This document shows, one piece after another, positions 25,966 through 37,509 of a stretch of 64,000 nucleotides of DNA (the stretch's first letter is position 1; each line of letters starts with the position of its first letter). The position numbers and the translations under genes were made by a program. The notes under the pieces are model-generated. The model saw only the letters and a list, made by a program, of their open reading frames with translations, made no database searches and was not told the origin of the DNA. The DNA comes from JARFQW01 sp963842955. GTDB lineage: Bacteria > Pseudomonadota > Gammaproteobacteria > Steroidobacterales > XN24. The stretch lies in assembly GCA_963842955.1 (NCBI GenBank), contig CAWJIJ010000007.1:124001-188000 (forward strand), in the 5' to 3' direction.

Positions 25966-27818
25966 ACCATCCTTCTCACAACAACGGCCGCGGAGAAACG
26001 GACCGCGGCGGCAACGATGCCGTGATCGGCGTGGCCCTGCGCCGCTCCCTCCTGGCATTCGGAGCCATGGCTGCGGTGGCCGTGGCTGCGTGGTGGCTGA
26101 CCCGTGGGGAAGCGCCCGAAGCCGTAGAGGAGCAGGCCTTGTCTGCACCGCAGCGGCTCGAGCGCGCCGATTCCCCCGAACCGCCGGCCCTGATGTTTAC
26201 CGAGACGGCCGTGGCCGCCGGCGTGTCTTTTGTGCACGCCAACGGGGCCGTGGGGGACCGGTTGTTGCCGGAAACCATGGGCGGGGGCCTGGCTTTCTTC
26301 GACGCCGACGGCGACGAAGACCCGGACCTGTTGCTGGTGAACAGTTCCGGATGGCCCTGGGACGGGGTGGCGTCGGAGACGATGGCCCTTTATCTCAATG
26401 ACGGCACCGGCAGATTTTCCGACGCCACCGCCGGATCCGGTCTCGACATGCCGCTTTACGGCATGGGTGCCGCGGTTGCGGATTACGACGGCGACGGGCG
26501 CACGGACGTTTTCGTAACGGCCGTCGGTGAAAACCGGCTGTTTCGCAACCTCGGAGCTGGGCGATTTTCCGAGGTCACCGCAGACGCCGGCGTCGGCGGA
26601 GGCGAGGCAGACTGGAGTACCTGCGCCGCATGGCTGGATCACGATCGCGACGGTGACCTGGACCTGTTCGTCTGCAACTACGTGGCCTGGTCCCGGGAAA
26701 TCGATTTCGAGGTCGATTACCGGATGACCGGTATCGGGCGGGCCTACGGGCCGCCGACCAACTTTGCGGGGACCTTCAACTTTCTGTTCGAGAACCTCGG
26801 TGACGGTACTTTTGCCGATGTCAGCGAGACGGCCGGTATGCGGGTGGTCAACCGGGCCACCGGCGAGGCGTCCGGCAAGGCACTCGCGGTCCTGCCGATG
26901 GACCTCGACGAGGACGGCTGGCTGGATCTGGTCGTGGCGAACGATACCGTGCGCAATTTCGTCTATCTCAACCAGGGTGACGGGCGATTCGTCGAGGACG
27001 GCGTGGCACTGGGTATTGCCTTCGACAACGCCGGGCACGCCACGGGAGCCATGGGCATCGACGGCGGGCGGGATCTCCAGAGAGACGAACGGGTCATCGC
27101 CATCGCCAATTTTGCCAACGAAATGACGTCGTTCTATGTGGCCGGCGCCGACAGCGCTGTCTTTACCGACGAAGCCGTCATCTCCGGCGTGGGACCGGCA
27201 AGCCGCAGTGTCCTCAGCTTCGGGCTGTTTTTCTTTGACGCGGACCTGGACGGCCGCCTGGACCTGTTCCAGGCCAACGGCCACGTGGAGAATCAGATTA
27301 ACGCCGTTCAGCCCAGCCAGCGCTACGAGCAGCCGCCCCAGCTGTTCTGGAATTGCGGCGACAGCTGCCCCCGGCAGTTCGTTCCGGTGGCCCAGGCGGC
27401 GATGGGTGATCTTGGCGAGGCGGTGGCTGGTCGAGGTGCCGCGTATGCGGATATCGATGCCGACGGCGATCTCGATATCGCCGTTACCCAGCCGGGCCGC
27501 GCGGTACGCCTGTACCGCAATGACCAGGAGACGGCCCACCGGTGGCTGCGGGTTCGCCTGGAAGGCCAGGGTGCAAATCGCGAAGCCATCGGGGCCGTGG
27601 CCAGGCTGCGCTGGTCCGGAGGGGTCCAGGAACGCGCGGTCATGCCGACCCGGAGCTACCTCGCCCAGGTCGAGTCCATCATCACCTTTGGACTGGGTCC
27701 CGAAGGCCGGGCCGATGCGCTGGAGGTTCGCTGGCCCGACGGTACGATCTCAACGCACCCGGCGCCGCCCACGGGCGGTGAATGGCGCGTCGTGCAGCCA
27801 GCCGGCGTCGGGGAGTGA
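25962..27818 (+). CDS. CRTAC1-type FG-GAP propeller with ASPIC/UnbV domain, N-terminally anchored
   Basis: 618 residues from a TTG that overlaps the cytochrome stop (TTGA). One hydrophobic segment (LLAFGAMAAVAVAAWWL, about 30-46) anchors or exports it. Six Asp-rich FG-GAP loops are clear (FDADGDEDPDL, ADYDGDGRTDV, LDHDRDGDLDL, MDLDEDGWLDL, FDADLDGRLDL, ADIDADGDLDI). A degenerate seventh (IDGGRDLQRDERVIAIANF) would complete a seven-bladed propeller. Residues about 525-600 are ASPIC/UnbV (WLRVRLEGQGANREAIGAVA to LEVRWPDGT). The loops are expected to bind Ca2+. It is followed after four bases by a second CRTAC1-type gene. Confidence 0.85.
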   Translation: MNHPSHNNGRGETDRGGNDAVIGVALRRSLLAFGAMAAVAVAAWWLTRGEAPEAVEEQALSAPQRLERADSPEPPALMFTETAVAAGVSFVHANGAVGDRLLPETMGGGLAFFDADGDEDPDLLLVNSSGWPWDGVASETMALYLNDGTGRFSDATAGSGLDMPLYGMGAAVADYDGDGRTDVFVTAVGENRLFRNLGAGRFSEVTADAGVGGGEADWSTCAAWLDHDRDGDLDLFVCNYVAWSREIDFEVDYRMTGIGRAYGPPTNFAGTFNFLFENLGDGTFADVSETAGMRVVNRATGEASGKALAVLPMDLDEDGWLDLVVANDTVRNFVYLNQGDGRFVEDGVALGIAFDNAGHATGAMGIDGGRDLQRDERVIAIANFANEMTSFYVAGADSAVFTDEAVISGVGPASRSVLSFGLFFFDADLDGRLDLFQANGHVENQINAVQPSQRYEQPPQLFWNCGDSCPRQFVPVAQAAMGDLGEAVAGRGAAYADIDADGDLDIAVTQPGRAVRLYRNDQETAHRWLRVRLEGQGANREAIGAVARLRWSGGVQERAVMPTRSYLAQVESIITFGLGPEGRADALEVRWPDGTISTHPAPPTGGEWRVVQPAGVGE

Positions 27819-27822
27819 TCTC

Positions 27823-29549
<1,727 letters not shown>

Positions 29550-29553
<4 letters not shown>

Positions 29554-31202
29554 TGAAGACAATCAATATGCGAACCGCCGCCTGCTGCCTGCTCGTCCTG
29601 CTGGCCGTCTCGGCGGCACGGGCCCAGGAAGATTCGGCCCCTGCCCTGGAACTGGTGCCTCACCCGGAACTGTCGGCCCTGAAACCCGAGGTCCGGGACC
29701 GCCTCGGCCCGGCCGTGGAGTATTTTCGCAGCCAGCGCGGCCGGCTGGAGGGCCGACCGCTGGGCCTGGCGTACGGCCGGATGGGGATGAACTACCAGGC
29801 CTGGGAGCAACAGAATGCAGCCGCGGCCTGTTATCGCAACGCCATGGCGCTGGATTCCCAGAACCCTCGCTGGCCCTATCTTTATGCGGTCTATGCGGAG
29901 GAGACCGGTGACCTGGAGGCCGCGATTGCCAACTATCGGAAAGCCCTGTCGATTCAGCCGACTTACACTGCCGCGTATGCGCGGATTGGCCGGGTGTTTC
30001 TCGACGCCGGGATGCTGCGCGAGGCCGAGGCCGCGTTCGACGTGGTCCTGAACCAGGATCCCGACGCCGCGGCCGGGCTTGCGGGCATGGGTGAGGTCGC
30101 TGCCGGAAACGGGGAATTCGAACGGGCGGTCGGCCTGTATCGCCGGGCCCTCGACAATCAGCCGGAGGCCACCCAGGTGCATTATCAGCTGGGCCTGGCC
30201 TATCGGGAACTCGGTCGCCGGGACGAGGCGAAAGCCGAACTCGACAAGGCGGGGCAGCGGGTGCCCACCATCGAGGATCCGCTGCTCGCATTCGTCCAGG
30301 CCCTCACCCAGGGGGCCGATGGCTATCTCGAGGGTGCGCGCACTGCGATCAAGGTGGGCCAACCGGACGTCGCCCTGCGTTTTTTCGACCTGGCCACGTC
30401 GATTGAGCCCGACAACGTCGATGCGCTGGTGGAAATGGGTAATCTCCAGGCCAGCACTGGTGACCTGGACGGCGCGCTGCTGACGTTTGCGCGGGTCCTT
30501 TCACAGCAGCCGGCCCGGGCTGATGCTGCATTTTTCATGGGCGCGATCTTGGAGCAGAGGGGCGAACAGGCGGAGGCTGACCGCTACTACGCGCGGGCGC
30601 TCGAGACACGACCGGAACTGGTCCAACCGCGGATGCTGCTGGCCAATTCGCTGATGCGACAGGGAGAGTTCGGCGAGGCCTCGGAGCATTACTCGCAGAT
30701 CATTCGCCAGCTGCCGGAGGAAACCGAGGTCCAGTACCTGCTCGGCCTGGCCTGGCTGGCCGACGGACAGTGTGATCTTGCCCAGCAGTCGCTGCTGCGG
30801 GCCCTGAAGCTGTCCAAGGGGGAGGGCGACATTCTTGTTGCGCTGGCCCGGGCCTACTCGACCTGTCCCGCGGCTACCGCCGAACAACGTCAGCAGGCGC
30901 TGGACGCGGCCGAAGCCCGCTATGGAAAAAGTCCCGGTCTGAACGAGGCGGAAACGCTCGCGATGGCGTGCGCGGCGAACGGCCGATTCGAAGATGCCGT
31001 GGATTTTCAGACCCAGGCGATTTTCGAGGCCCTCAAGGAGGGCGATACGACACGGGCTGAGTGGCACAAGGCCAATCTCGCCCTGTACGAGAATCAGCAG
31101 CCGGCCACCGTGCCGTGGCCGCTGAACGACCCGATCTACCAGCCCAGGCCCCTGGCGCCCCCGATGCCCGCGGCGGCACCACAAACGGGGTCCGGCGGCT
31201 GA
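29550..31202 (+). CDS. exported TPR protein, partner of CRTAC1 copy 1
   Basis: 550 residues. The signal peptide is AACCLLVLLAVSAARA-QE. At least eight TPR-like helical pairs run from about residue 70 to 470 (CYRNAMALDSQNPRWPYLYA, AIANYRKALSIQPTYTAAYA). The C-terminal motif PWPLNDPIYQPRPL is echoed by PWPADDAVFYPPRL in the product of 40404-41978, and both proteins share DPRWPYL-type and VP-x-x-DPLL segments, so they are paralogues. The ATG overlaps the CRTAC1 stop (ATGA). A periplasmic or surface adaptor role beside CRTAC1 is inferred. It is the last gene of the overlapping run from 18.9 kb. Confidence 0.82.
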
Positions 31203-31266
31203 GACCGGCACCGGGCCAAACGGGTGGCCACGGGCCGGGCCCGCGAACTACCAACAGGAGATAACG

Positions 31267-31734
31267 ATGGCATTTCAAACCCAGGAAGAACTCGATGCCT
31301 ACAGCGAGTGGCTGAAAGACCAGATGCGCGGCATGGTCAAGCATGTCCAGGACAGCGACCTGTTCACCGAAGAGGTAATGGGGCATGCGGTCTGGACGCT
31401 GCCGCACCGTCTCTTTATCGGCAAGGCCTGGCCGCAAGGGGACCAGGGCCGCGCCTTCTGGATCATCTCCGGAGAGGGCCTGCCGACGGACCACCTTGAC
31501 GGCACGATGGCCGGATCCGCCAGGGAGTCGGCCCGCCACTTTTCCATGAAATGGCAGCTGCAGAGCGCCCAGCTGGAAAAGCTGGCGGAGACCGGTGGCG
31601 ACAAGGATCCCGGCGTGGACTGGGAATCAGTCTCCGCCCGTTTGCAGCAGCAGGCCGAGGGGCTTTACCAACTCGTCGAGCGCGAGGACATGTGGAAGGC
31701 CACCGAGGGGCCGCTGGTTCAGGGCAACGCCTGA
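31267..31734 (+). CDS. small cytoplasmic protein, DUF4826-like
   Basis: 155 residues with a good ribosome site (ACAGGAGATAACG before the ATG). No signal peptide or membrane segment is present. The central part RAFWIISGEGLPTDHL followed by a helical ARHFSMKWQLQSAQLEKLAE is reminiscent of DUF4826 proteins, which have no assigned function. It lies 64 bases after the TPR gene and may be read with it or alone. Confidence 0.6.
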   Translation: MAFQTQEELDAYSEWLKDQMRGMVKHVQDSDLFTEEVMGHAVWTLPHRLFIGKAWPQGDQGRAFWIISGEGLPTDHLDGTMAGSARESARHFSMKWQLQSAQLEKLAETGGDKDPGVDWESVSARLQQQAEGLYQLVEREDMWKATEGPLVQGNA

Positions 31735-31763
31735 GGTGAACTGCCTGCCGCCTGAACGGAAGC

Positions 31764-32360
31764 TCATTCGATCCGTTTGACCTTGATCTTCTTGTTCACG
31801 CCCTTCACCGAGAGGCGGTAGACGCCGAACAGTCCGCGGGAGACCGTCACCTCCGGATTCTCGGCGCGCCACGACATCCGGCCCTGTTCGGCCTGCTGCC
31901 AGACCTGGCCGTTCTCCAGGCGGAAGATGGTTTTTCCGTCCCATCCGGTGAACTCGCCCACAACCCGGGACTTGACCTTCTTCGGCCCATCGCCCGAAGT
32001 GTCCTTGCCGAAGTTGTCCTCGGGCGATGCGGATGCCGTCTGCGTGGAAGGCGGCTGGGCGGCCGGGGCCGGGTCAGGCGACGCCACGGGCGCGGATGAT
32101 GCCGGCGCGGCGGGCGCCGGGGAGGGTGATGCACTGGCCGCAGCGCCTGCCGTGGCGCCTGCGCCGATGGCCGGGGCGGCGGTTCCCTGAGTTTGGCCGG
32201 ACAGGCCGATTTCGATGACCTCGGTGGCAAAGCGGTCGTAGCAGGCCAGGCGTCGTGCGTCGTCTGCGATTCGGGCGCAGGCGAGCAGGTTCTGGGCGAG
32301 ATCGGCCTGGGCGGTCGCCGAGAAAGCCGTGAGGCAGAGGATGATAAAGGCCTTGCGCAT
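31764..32360 (-). CDS. exported protein with Cys-Tyr-Asp N-domain and Ala/Pro linker
   Basis: 198 residues from the ATG at 32360. The signal peptide is AFIILCLTAFSATAQA-DL. The mature N-terminus (LLACARIADDARRLACYDRF) carries the two-Cys CAxI...RLACYD pattern found in several small periplasmic proteins, including the type VI-associated TagO group; no type VI gene is present here. A low-complexity Ala/Pro/Ser linker follows (about 60-110). A C-terminal beta domain then reads FTGWDGKTIFRLENGQVWQQ to VKGVNKKIKVKRI. Function unknown. It is convergent with the DUF4826-like gene. Confidence 0.7.
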   Translation of the reverse strand: MRKAFIILCLTAFSATAQADLAQNLLACARIADDARRLACYDRFATEVIEIGLSGQTQGTAAPAIGAGATAGAAASASPSPAPAAPASSAPVASPDPAPAAQPPSTQTASASPEDNFGKDTSGDGPKKVKSRVVGEFTGWDGKTIFRLENGQVWQQAEQGRMSWRAENPEVTVSRGLFGVYRLSVKGVNKKIKVKRIE

Positions 32361-32455
32361 GGCCGCGTTCCTTGAAGAATTCCTGCACGATTGCTCGGCA
32401 TAGGATAAACGCCCCGCCCCGGGCGGTGTCCAGACAACCGCCCGAAACTCGTGAG

Positions 32456-32887
32456 CTACATGCGGTCGATGGAGTGGTTGTAGTACTCCAGCGGGGCCTC
32501 CCGGTAGATCACCGCCTCCCACTCGTCTCGCCGTCCCCCGGTGAATTTCGCACCGACCCAGTACTTCATGCCGGCTTCGACAAAGATCTTCATCCGGCCG
32601 GGCTGCTCATCCCGCGGCGTAAACCCGCCTCTGACGGATCCGGTAGCCTGGGTCAGGTCCGCGGCCACCACGATTTCGTGATCCCCGGGGTCCAGGGTCC
32701 AGGTGGTCCGACGGTCGCGGACGGTCGTGCCGTCTACCTCGACCAGGAACACCGGATAGATGTAATCCGGAATCTCGCTCTGGCCGACCACCACGACGCC
32801 GTGGGGCCGGTCGGGAACGGCCTGGCGGACCTCGGCGCATGCGCCGGCCAGCGTGACCAGGAAAAGCAACAATATCCGCATACGCAT
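32456..32887 (-). CDS. small putative lipoprotein of unknown function
   Basis: 143 residues from the first of two close ATGs, with a ribosome site AAAGGAGAG. The signal (MRMRILLLFLVTLAGAC) ends in a lipobox-like AGAC with Ala at -3, which is atypical, so plain signal-peptidase I cleavage is possible. The mature part is beta-rich (VFLVEVDGTTVRDRRTTW, LDPGDHEIVVAADL, KYWVGAKFTGG), resembling a PEGA-like small beta fold. No family recognised. It is divergent from the first TPR-sulfotransferase gene. Confidence 0.65.
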   Translation of the reverse strand: MRMRILLLFLVTLAGACAEVRQAVPDRPHGVVVVGQSEIPDYIYPVFLVEVDGTTVRDRRTTWTLDPGDHEIVVAADLTQATGSVRGGFTPRDEQPGRMKIFVEAGMKYWVGAKFTGGRRDEWEAVIYREAPLEYYNHSIDRM

Positions 32888-32940
32888 GACCGACTCTCCT
32901 TTGCGCTCCGGGAACGGCCCGGGGAAACCTGGCCAGCCGG

Positions 32941-32968
32941 TTGCGCCTCGTAGGGAAAGGGCGATAAT
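32941..32968 (+). promoter_or_regulatory. candidate sigma70 promoter of the first TPR-sulfotransferase gene
   Basis: TTGCGC (32941-32946), 16 bases, GATAAT (32963-32968), ending 24 bases before the GTG start. The spacer contains GTAGGGAAAGG, which recurs at the same distance from a -10-like TAGCAT upstream of the TPR-sulfotransferase at 59428. Confidence 0.5.
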
Positions 32969-32992
32969 CCCTAGCCTCTTGGACCGACGACC

Positions 32993-35146
32993 GTGTCCGA
33001 TGATTCCCCACACGCCATGAAAGCCGATCCCGCTACCGTCGAAGCCCGTTACAAGGAAGCCCAGGGCCTCCAGCGACAGGGCAACCTGGAAGCCGCAAGG
33101 GCCCGTTTCCTGGACCTGTTGCGCGACGCCCCCGAGCACCCCGAAGCGCTGCATTCCCTGGGCAACATCGACGCCCGCACCGGGCGCCTCGATGAGGCCG
33201 AGTCGCTGATCCGGCGGGCCATCGCCGTGAAGCCGCTCCAGGCCAGTTTCGTCAACAGCCTGGGAAACATCTTCAAGGCTCGAGGCAATTTCGGCAAGGC
33301 CGCGGAACTATACGCGCAGGCCATTGGCCTGCAGCCCGACTTTGCCGTGGCTCACAACAACCTGGGGGCCGTTCTGCTGGCGGCAGGAGATGCCCAGGCA
33401 GCGATGGAAGCGATTCTCAAGGCCCTCGAACTGGACCGTAACTATGCGGGCGCCTTCGACAATCTCGGCCGGGCGCTGAACAATCTCGGCCGCCACAAGG
33501 ATGCCGCCAATGCCTTGCGCAGGGCAGTGATCATCCGCCCCGATTTTGCCCGCGCGTACAATCACCTCGGTCACGTCCTGCGAGCCATGGGCGAGCTGGA
33601 CGAGGCCCGGGATGCCTTCGAGCATGCGCTGCGCATCGATCCGAGCCTGGTCAATGCCCGCCGCAATCTTGCAACGGTCCTGATGTCCTCGGGTCGTTAC
33701 GAGGAGGCCATCGAAGCGTTCGAGGCCAGCCTTCAGAGCGAACCCCGGGATGTACCGACTCTCGTAAACCTGGGGGTCGCTTACCACACGATTCGCCGCT
33801 TCAAGAAATCTGCCGCGGCTTATCGGCGGGCCCTGGCCATTGACCCCAAACATGCTCCGGCCCATCTCAACCTGGGCCTGGTGCTGGGAGAACAGCGGCG
33901 GACCGAGGAAGCCGAAGCGGCGTTTCTCGAGGCCCGCCGCCTTGCCCCTGGCAATCCGGACGTTCATGCGGAGCTCGCCGCGCTGTACGAAGAAACCAAC
34001 CGACTCGACGAGATGCGTGCGGCGCTTGCGGCGGGGCTGGAGCAGGCCCCGGCACATCCGCGGCTCAATCTCGAAGCCGCGAAGCTGGCGCGGCGGGACG
34101 GGGATGCCGAGGCCGGAGTACGTCGTCTTCGCAGCGTCCCGCCGAACCGCTTGCCGCCGCGACTGGCCGAGCAGTATCACTACCAGTTGGGCTACCTGCT
34201 GGATCGCACCGGTGACACCGGTGCGGCCTGGGGACACTTCGAAGCGGCCAATGACCTGGCATCGCGAACGCCCCGGGCGGCGAAGGCATCGCCGGAGCGT
34301 TTCCTGGCGATGCTCGAGGCCATGCACGCCTTCTTCGCTTCCGCCGATCCGGCGAGCTGGCCTCCGGCACCGGCGACGGATCGTCCCGCCCCCGTGTTCA
34401 TGCTCGGCTTTCCGCGTTCGGGTACAACCCTCACTGACCTGCTGCTGGACGGCCATCCGGATATCCGTGTTGTCGAGGAGCAGAATACGATCCTCGACGT
34501 GGTCGAGAGCCTGGCCGGCCGGCCAGGAGGCTATCCGGCCAGCCTGGCCGGGCTGGACGAGGAATCGATTCGGGAGCTGCGGCAGCAGTACTTCGCGGCG
34601 CTGGATGCTGCCGCGGGAGATACCGGCGGCGCGCTGGTGGTCGACAAGATGCCGATTCGATCTTTCCAGGTCGGCCTCTTGTGGCGGTTGTTCCCCGATG
34701 CGCGATATGTTTTCGGACTGCGTCACCCCTGTGACGTTGTCCTGTCGAATTTCATGCAGCACTACATGCCCACGGATGCGTTCGCCAATTTCCTGACCCT
34801 GGACGGAACGACGCGTGTCTACGATGGCGTCATGAAGCTCTGGCATCTGTACCGCGAGAAGCTGCCCCTGACGATTCACGAGGTGCGCTACGAGCGGCTC
34901 GTAGAGGATCTCGAGGGGCAGGCCCGCGGCTTGCTGGAGTTCCTCGATGTCCCCTGGGACCCTGCGGTCCTGGACTTTACGCGCACGGCCGAGTCCCGCG
35001 GTCAGATCAATACGAACAGCTACCACCAGGTGACCGAGGCCCTCTATCGCCGGGCCAGTAATCGCTGGAAGCGTTACCAGGGCTTCCTGGAGCCGGCCCT
35101 GGAACGGTTGGATCCACACCTCCGGGCCTTCGGCTATGAGCGGTGA
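32993..35146 (+). CDS. TPR-sulfotransferase 1
   Basis: 717 residues from a GTG (an in-frame ATG eight codons on is possible). No signal peptide. Residues about 15-400 contain roughly ten TPRs (LHSLGNIDARTGRLDEAESL, AHNNLGAVLLAAGDAQAAME). The sulfotransferase domain starts with the PAPS 5'-phosphosulfate loop PVFMLGFPRSGTT (about 466-478). The 3'-phosphate motif is FGLRHPCDVVLSNFMQHY with Ser kept. YERLVEDLEGQARGLLEFLD and a final RWKRYQGFLEPAL are typical of the TPR-linked Sulfotransfer_3 group. It would move sulfate from PAPS to a hydroxyl or amine; the acceptor is unknown, with TPRs likely recognising a protein. It overlaps the hydroxylase gene by 11 bases. Confidence 0.88.
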   Translation: MSDDSPHAMKADPATVEARYKEAQGLQRQGNLEAARARFLDLLRDAPEHPEALHSLGNIDARTGRLDEAESLIRRAIAVKPLQASFVNSLGNIFKARGNFGKAAELYAQAIGLQPDFAVAHNNLGAVLLAAGDAQAAMEAILKALELDRNYAGAFDNLGRALNNLGRHKDAANALRRAVIIRPDFARAYNHLGHVLRAMGELDEARDAFEHALRIDPSLVNARRNLATVLMSSGRYEEAIEAFEASLQSEPRDVPTLVNLGVAYHTIRRFKKSAAAYRRALAIDPKHAPAHLNLGLVLGEQRRTEEAEAAFLEARRLAPGNPDVHAELAALYEETNRLDEMRAALAAGLEQAPAHPRLNLEAAKLARRDGDAEAGVRRLRSVPPNRLPPRLAEQYHYQLGYLLDRTGDTGAAWGHFEAANDLASRTPRAAKASPERFLAMLEAMHAFFASADPASWPPAPATDRPAPVFMLGFPRSGTTLTDLLLDGHPDIRVVEEQNTILDVVESLAGRPGGYPASLAGLDEESIRELRQQYFAALDAAAGDTGGALVVDKMPIRSFQVGLLWRLFPDARYVFGLRHPCDVVLSNFMQHYMPTDAFANFLTLDGTTRVYDGVMKLWHLYREKLPLTIHEVRYERLVEDLEGQARGLLEFLDVPWDPAVLDFTRTAESRGQINTNSYHQVTEALYRRASNRWKRYQGFLEPALERLDPHLRAFGYER

Positions 35147-35771
35147 TCAGGCGCCGGGCCAGCCCGGCGGTCCGCGGCTGGCGGATCTCGTTCGCGTTTA
35201 CGATGACGCCCTGGATGCCTCGTTCTGTGACCATGTGATCGAACTCGTCGGGAACGATCCGGACAACCAGTTCAGGCGCCCCGGTCAGAGCACGTGGACG
35301 GAATACCTGATCACCCATCGGCCGGAACCGGAGTGGAAAGCGGTCGAGCAGGTGTTTCTCAAGAGCATGGCGGTGGCCCTCAGGGACTATGCTGCGCAGC
35401 CGGCGGCGCGATCCCTGGGCGCGAGGTTCCCGTCGGCCTTCGAGCACCTGAAGCTCAAGCGCTACGAGGCCAGCATGGGGGACGGTGACCATTTCCCCCT
35501 GCACGTGGACGCCTTCGATGCCAAGACCTCGGTGCGGGTGCTGGCGTTTCTGTGGTACCTCAACGATGTGGTGGACGGTGGACAGACGGACTTTCCGGCG
35601 CTGGGGGTCAAGGTCGCGGCCAGGCGCGGCCGGCTGCTCGTCCTGCCGCCGTTGTGGATGTACGAGCATCGGGGGGAGGCTCCGCGCTCTGGCGACAAGT
35701 TCATCGTGACCAGCTACCTGAACTTCCGGGACCCCGAAGACGCGTGGCGCTTCTCCTACCCGATCCGATGA
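35136..35771 (+). CDS. prolyl-4-hydroxylase-type 2OG-Fe(II) oxygenase
   Basis: 211 residues, no signal peptide. The iron triad and 2-oxoglutarate residue of the P4H group are visible: His123 and Asp125 in FPLHVDAFDAK, His178 in YEHRGEAPRSGDK and Lys188 for the co-substrate. LKRYEASMGDGDHF and LAFLWYLNDVVDGGQTDFP are equally typical. It should hydroxylate an amino-acid side chain or small molecule using O2 and 2-oxoglutarate. The gene overlaps TPR-sulfotransferase 1 by 11 bases and precedes TPR-sulfotransferase 2 by 10 bases, so hydroxylation and sulfation are likely to be co-expressed. Confidence 0.88.
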   Translation: MSGDQAPGQPGGPRLADLVRVYDDALDASFCDHVIELVGNDPDNQFRRPGQSTWTEYLITHRPEPEWKAVEQVFLKSMAVALRDYAAQPAARSLGARFPSAFEHLKLKRYEASMGDGDHFPLHVDAFDAKTSVRVLAFLWYLNDVVDGGQTDFPALGVKVAARRGRLLVLPPLWMYEHRGEAPRSGDKFIVTSYLNFRDPEDAWRFSYPIR

Positions 35772-35781
35772 GGCACGGGTC

Positions 35782-37509
35782 GTGAGCGGCTCCGAAGCCC
35801 CGCCGTCGGCCGGGCCGCAGCTGATGGATCTCGAATCGGCGGCCGCGGCCGAGCCCCAGAACGCCGCGGCCTGGATGGCGCTGGCAGAGGCAGCCTATCG
35901 CGCAGCCCGCCTGCAGCAGGCGGAAGCCGCGGCGCAGCGTGCCGTCGCGCTGGATCCGGACTCCGCCCGTCAGTGGCTTCTGCTTGGCCAGGTCCTGCGG
36001 GCCGGCGGCCGTCTGCCGGCGGCCGAATCGGCTTTCCGGAAGGCCACCGTGCTGGATCCCGGCCTGGCGAGGGCATGGCTGCAGCTCTCGACCCTGCGGC
36101 CTGCCGCCGAGGCGGCGGAGCACCTGGCCCGGGCCCGCGCGCTGGCCCCCGAAGACCCGGTTGTGTGGCTTGCGAGCGCGGACCTGGCCAGGGCCCGGGG
36201 AGACCTCGACGCTGCGGCAGATGCCTACGGCCGGGCCGCCAGGCTGTCCCGCAATCCGGCGGAGGCCCTCGCGGACCTCGGCGGCGTTTGCCAGCTCATG
36301 GGGGATTACGCGGGCGCAGAGTCGGCATATCAGGAGGCGATGACCGCCAATCCCGAGCATCCACGCGTGCGCCTGGGCATGGCGCAGCTGGAAGAGCTGA
36401 AGGGGCGCTATCGGGAGGGTCTGGACCTGATTGCCGACGCGCTGGAACGGGAGCCCGTTCCGCCTTCCGCGGCAATCACCGGGGCGCGCCTGCTGCGTCG
36501 GTTGAAGGAGCCGGGGAAGAGCCTGGAGCTGCTCGGCCGCGTGCCACCGCTCCCGCCGGGGCATCCCGAAGCGGCCAGGCTCGCGTATGTGAAGGGCGAC
36601 CTGATGGATGAGCTGGGCCGTCGTCGGGAGGCGTTTCAAAGCTATGCGCTGGCCAATCGCTCGAAAGGGTCAAGCTTTCAGCCCGCGGAGTTCCGGCGGG
36701 CGGTCGATACTCTGATCGAGTTTTTTACCGCAGAGCGGATGGCGATGCTGCCGAGGCTGCAGGCGGGTGAAGAGCGGCCGGTGTTCATCGTGGGAATGCC
36801 GCGTTCCGGAACGACCCTGCTGGAGCAGATCCTGGGCGCGCATCCTTCCGTCCGCGCCCTCGGCGAACGGCCCGGCATTTTCCGCGCCGTGCGCTCGTTT
36901 TCGGCCCAGGGCCTGGCCTGGCCGGGGTGCCTCGCCGGCTGCACCGTCGAGCGCCTTGCAGAAATCGCCCGGACCTATCTGTCCGATGAGCGGATTCAAG
37001 CCGGTGACCTGCGAATTACCGACAAGATGCCCGGCAACGTTCTGCACCTGGGACTCGTTGCGCTGCTCTTCCCGGATGCGCGGATCATCGAGGCCCGGCG
37101 CGACCCGATGGACACCGGCTGGTCCTGTTTTACCCAGGATTTCCAGGCCGAGTCGCTGGACTACACCCGGGACCTCGCCCACATCGGGTTCTATCGACAA
37201 GGCATGGACTACCTCATGAAGCACTGGCGCAACGTTTTGCCGCTGGCGTTTACCCGCATCGAGCACGAGGCGCTGGTCGCCGACCCGGAAGCCGAGACCC
37301 GGCGGCTCCTCGAGTTCCTGGGTCTGCCCTGGGCTCCCGACTGCCTGCGCTTCCACGAACAGGCCCCGGCCAGCATTACGGCGAGCTTTTTCCAGGTCCG
37401 CGAGCCGCTCAATGCCCGCGGAATCGGCCGTCATCGCCCCTATGCGGAATATCTCAAGCCGCTGGAGCAGGCGCTGACGGAGCCGTGGCGGCCGGAAAAG
37501 CCTCGATAA
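35782..37509 (+). CDS. TPR-sulfotransferase 2
   Basis: 575 residues from a GTG. TPRs run from about 15 to 290 (QLMGDYAGAESAYQEAMTAN). The sulfotransferase domain has the PAPS loop PVFIVGMPRSGTTLLEQIL (about 332-350) and the 3'-phosphate motif EARRDPMDTGWSCFTQDF. A conserved ADPEAETRRLLEFLGLPW follows, then the C-terminal basic patch region RHRPYAEYLKPLEQAL. No export signal is present. Its last 56 bases overlap, tail to tail, the leftward sulfotransferase-like gene, which would limit read-through in either direction. Confidence 0.88.
   Translation: MSGSEAPPSAGPQLMDLESAAAAEPQNAAAWMALAEAAYRAARLQQAEAAAQRAVALDPDSARQWLLLGQVLRAGGRLPAAESAFRKATVLDPGLARAWLQLSTLRPAAEAAEHLARARALAPEDPVVWLASADLARARGDLDAAADAYGRAARLSRNPAEALADLGGVCQLMGDYAGAESAYQEAMTANPEHPRVRLGMAQLEELKGRYREGLDLIADALEREPVPPSAAITGARLLRRLKEPGKSLELLGRVPPLPPGHPEAARLAYVKGDLMDELGRRREAFQSYALANRSKGSSFQPAEFRRAVDTLIEFFTAERMAMLPRLQAGEERPVFIVGMPRSGTTLLEQILGAHPSVRALGERPGIFRAVRSFSAQGLAWPGCLAGCTVERLAEIARTYLSDERIQAGDLRITDKMPGNVLHLGLVALLFPDARIIEARRDPMDTGWSCFTQDFQAESLDYTRDLAHIGFYRQGMDYLMKHWRNVLPLAFTRIEHEALVADPEAETRRLLEFLGLPWAPDCLRFHEQAPASITASFFQVREPLNARGIGRHRPYAEYLKPLEQALTEPWRPEKPR

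Noticed and set aside
33308..35119. 603-codon open frame on the minus strand
   Set aside because: Antisense to TPR-sulfotransferase 1; no domain or start signal.
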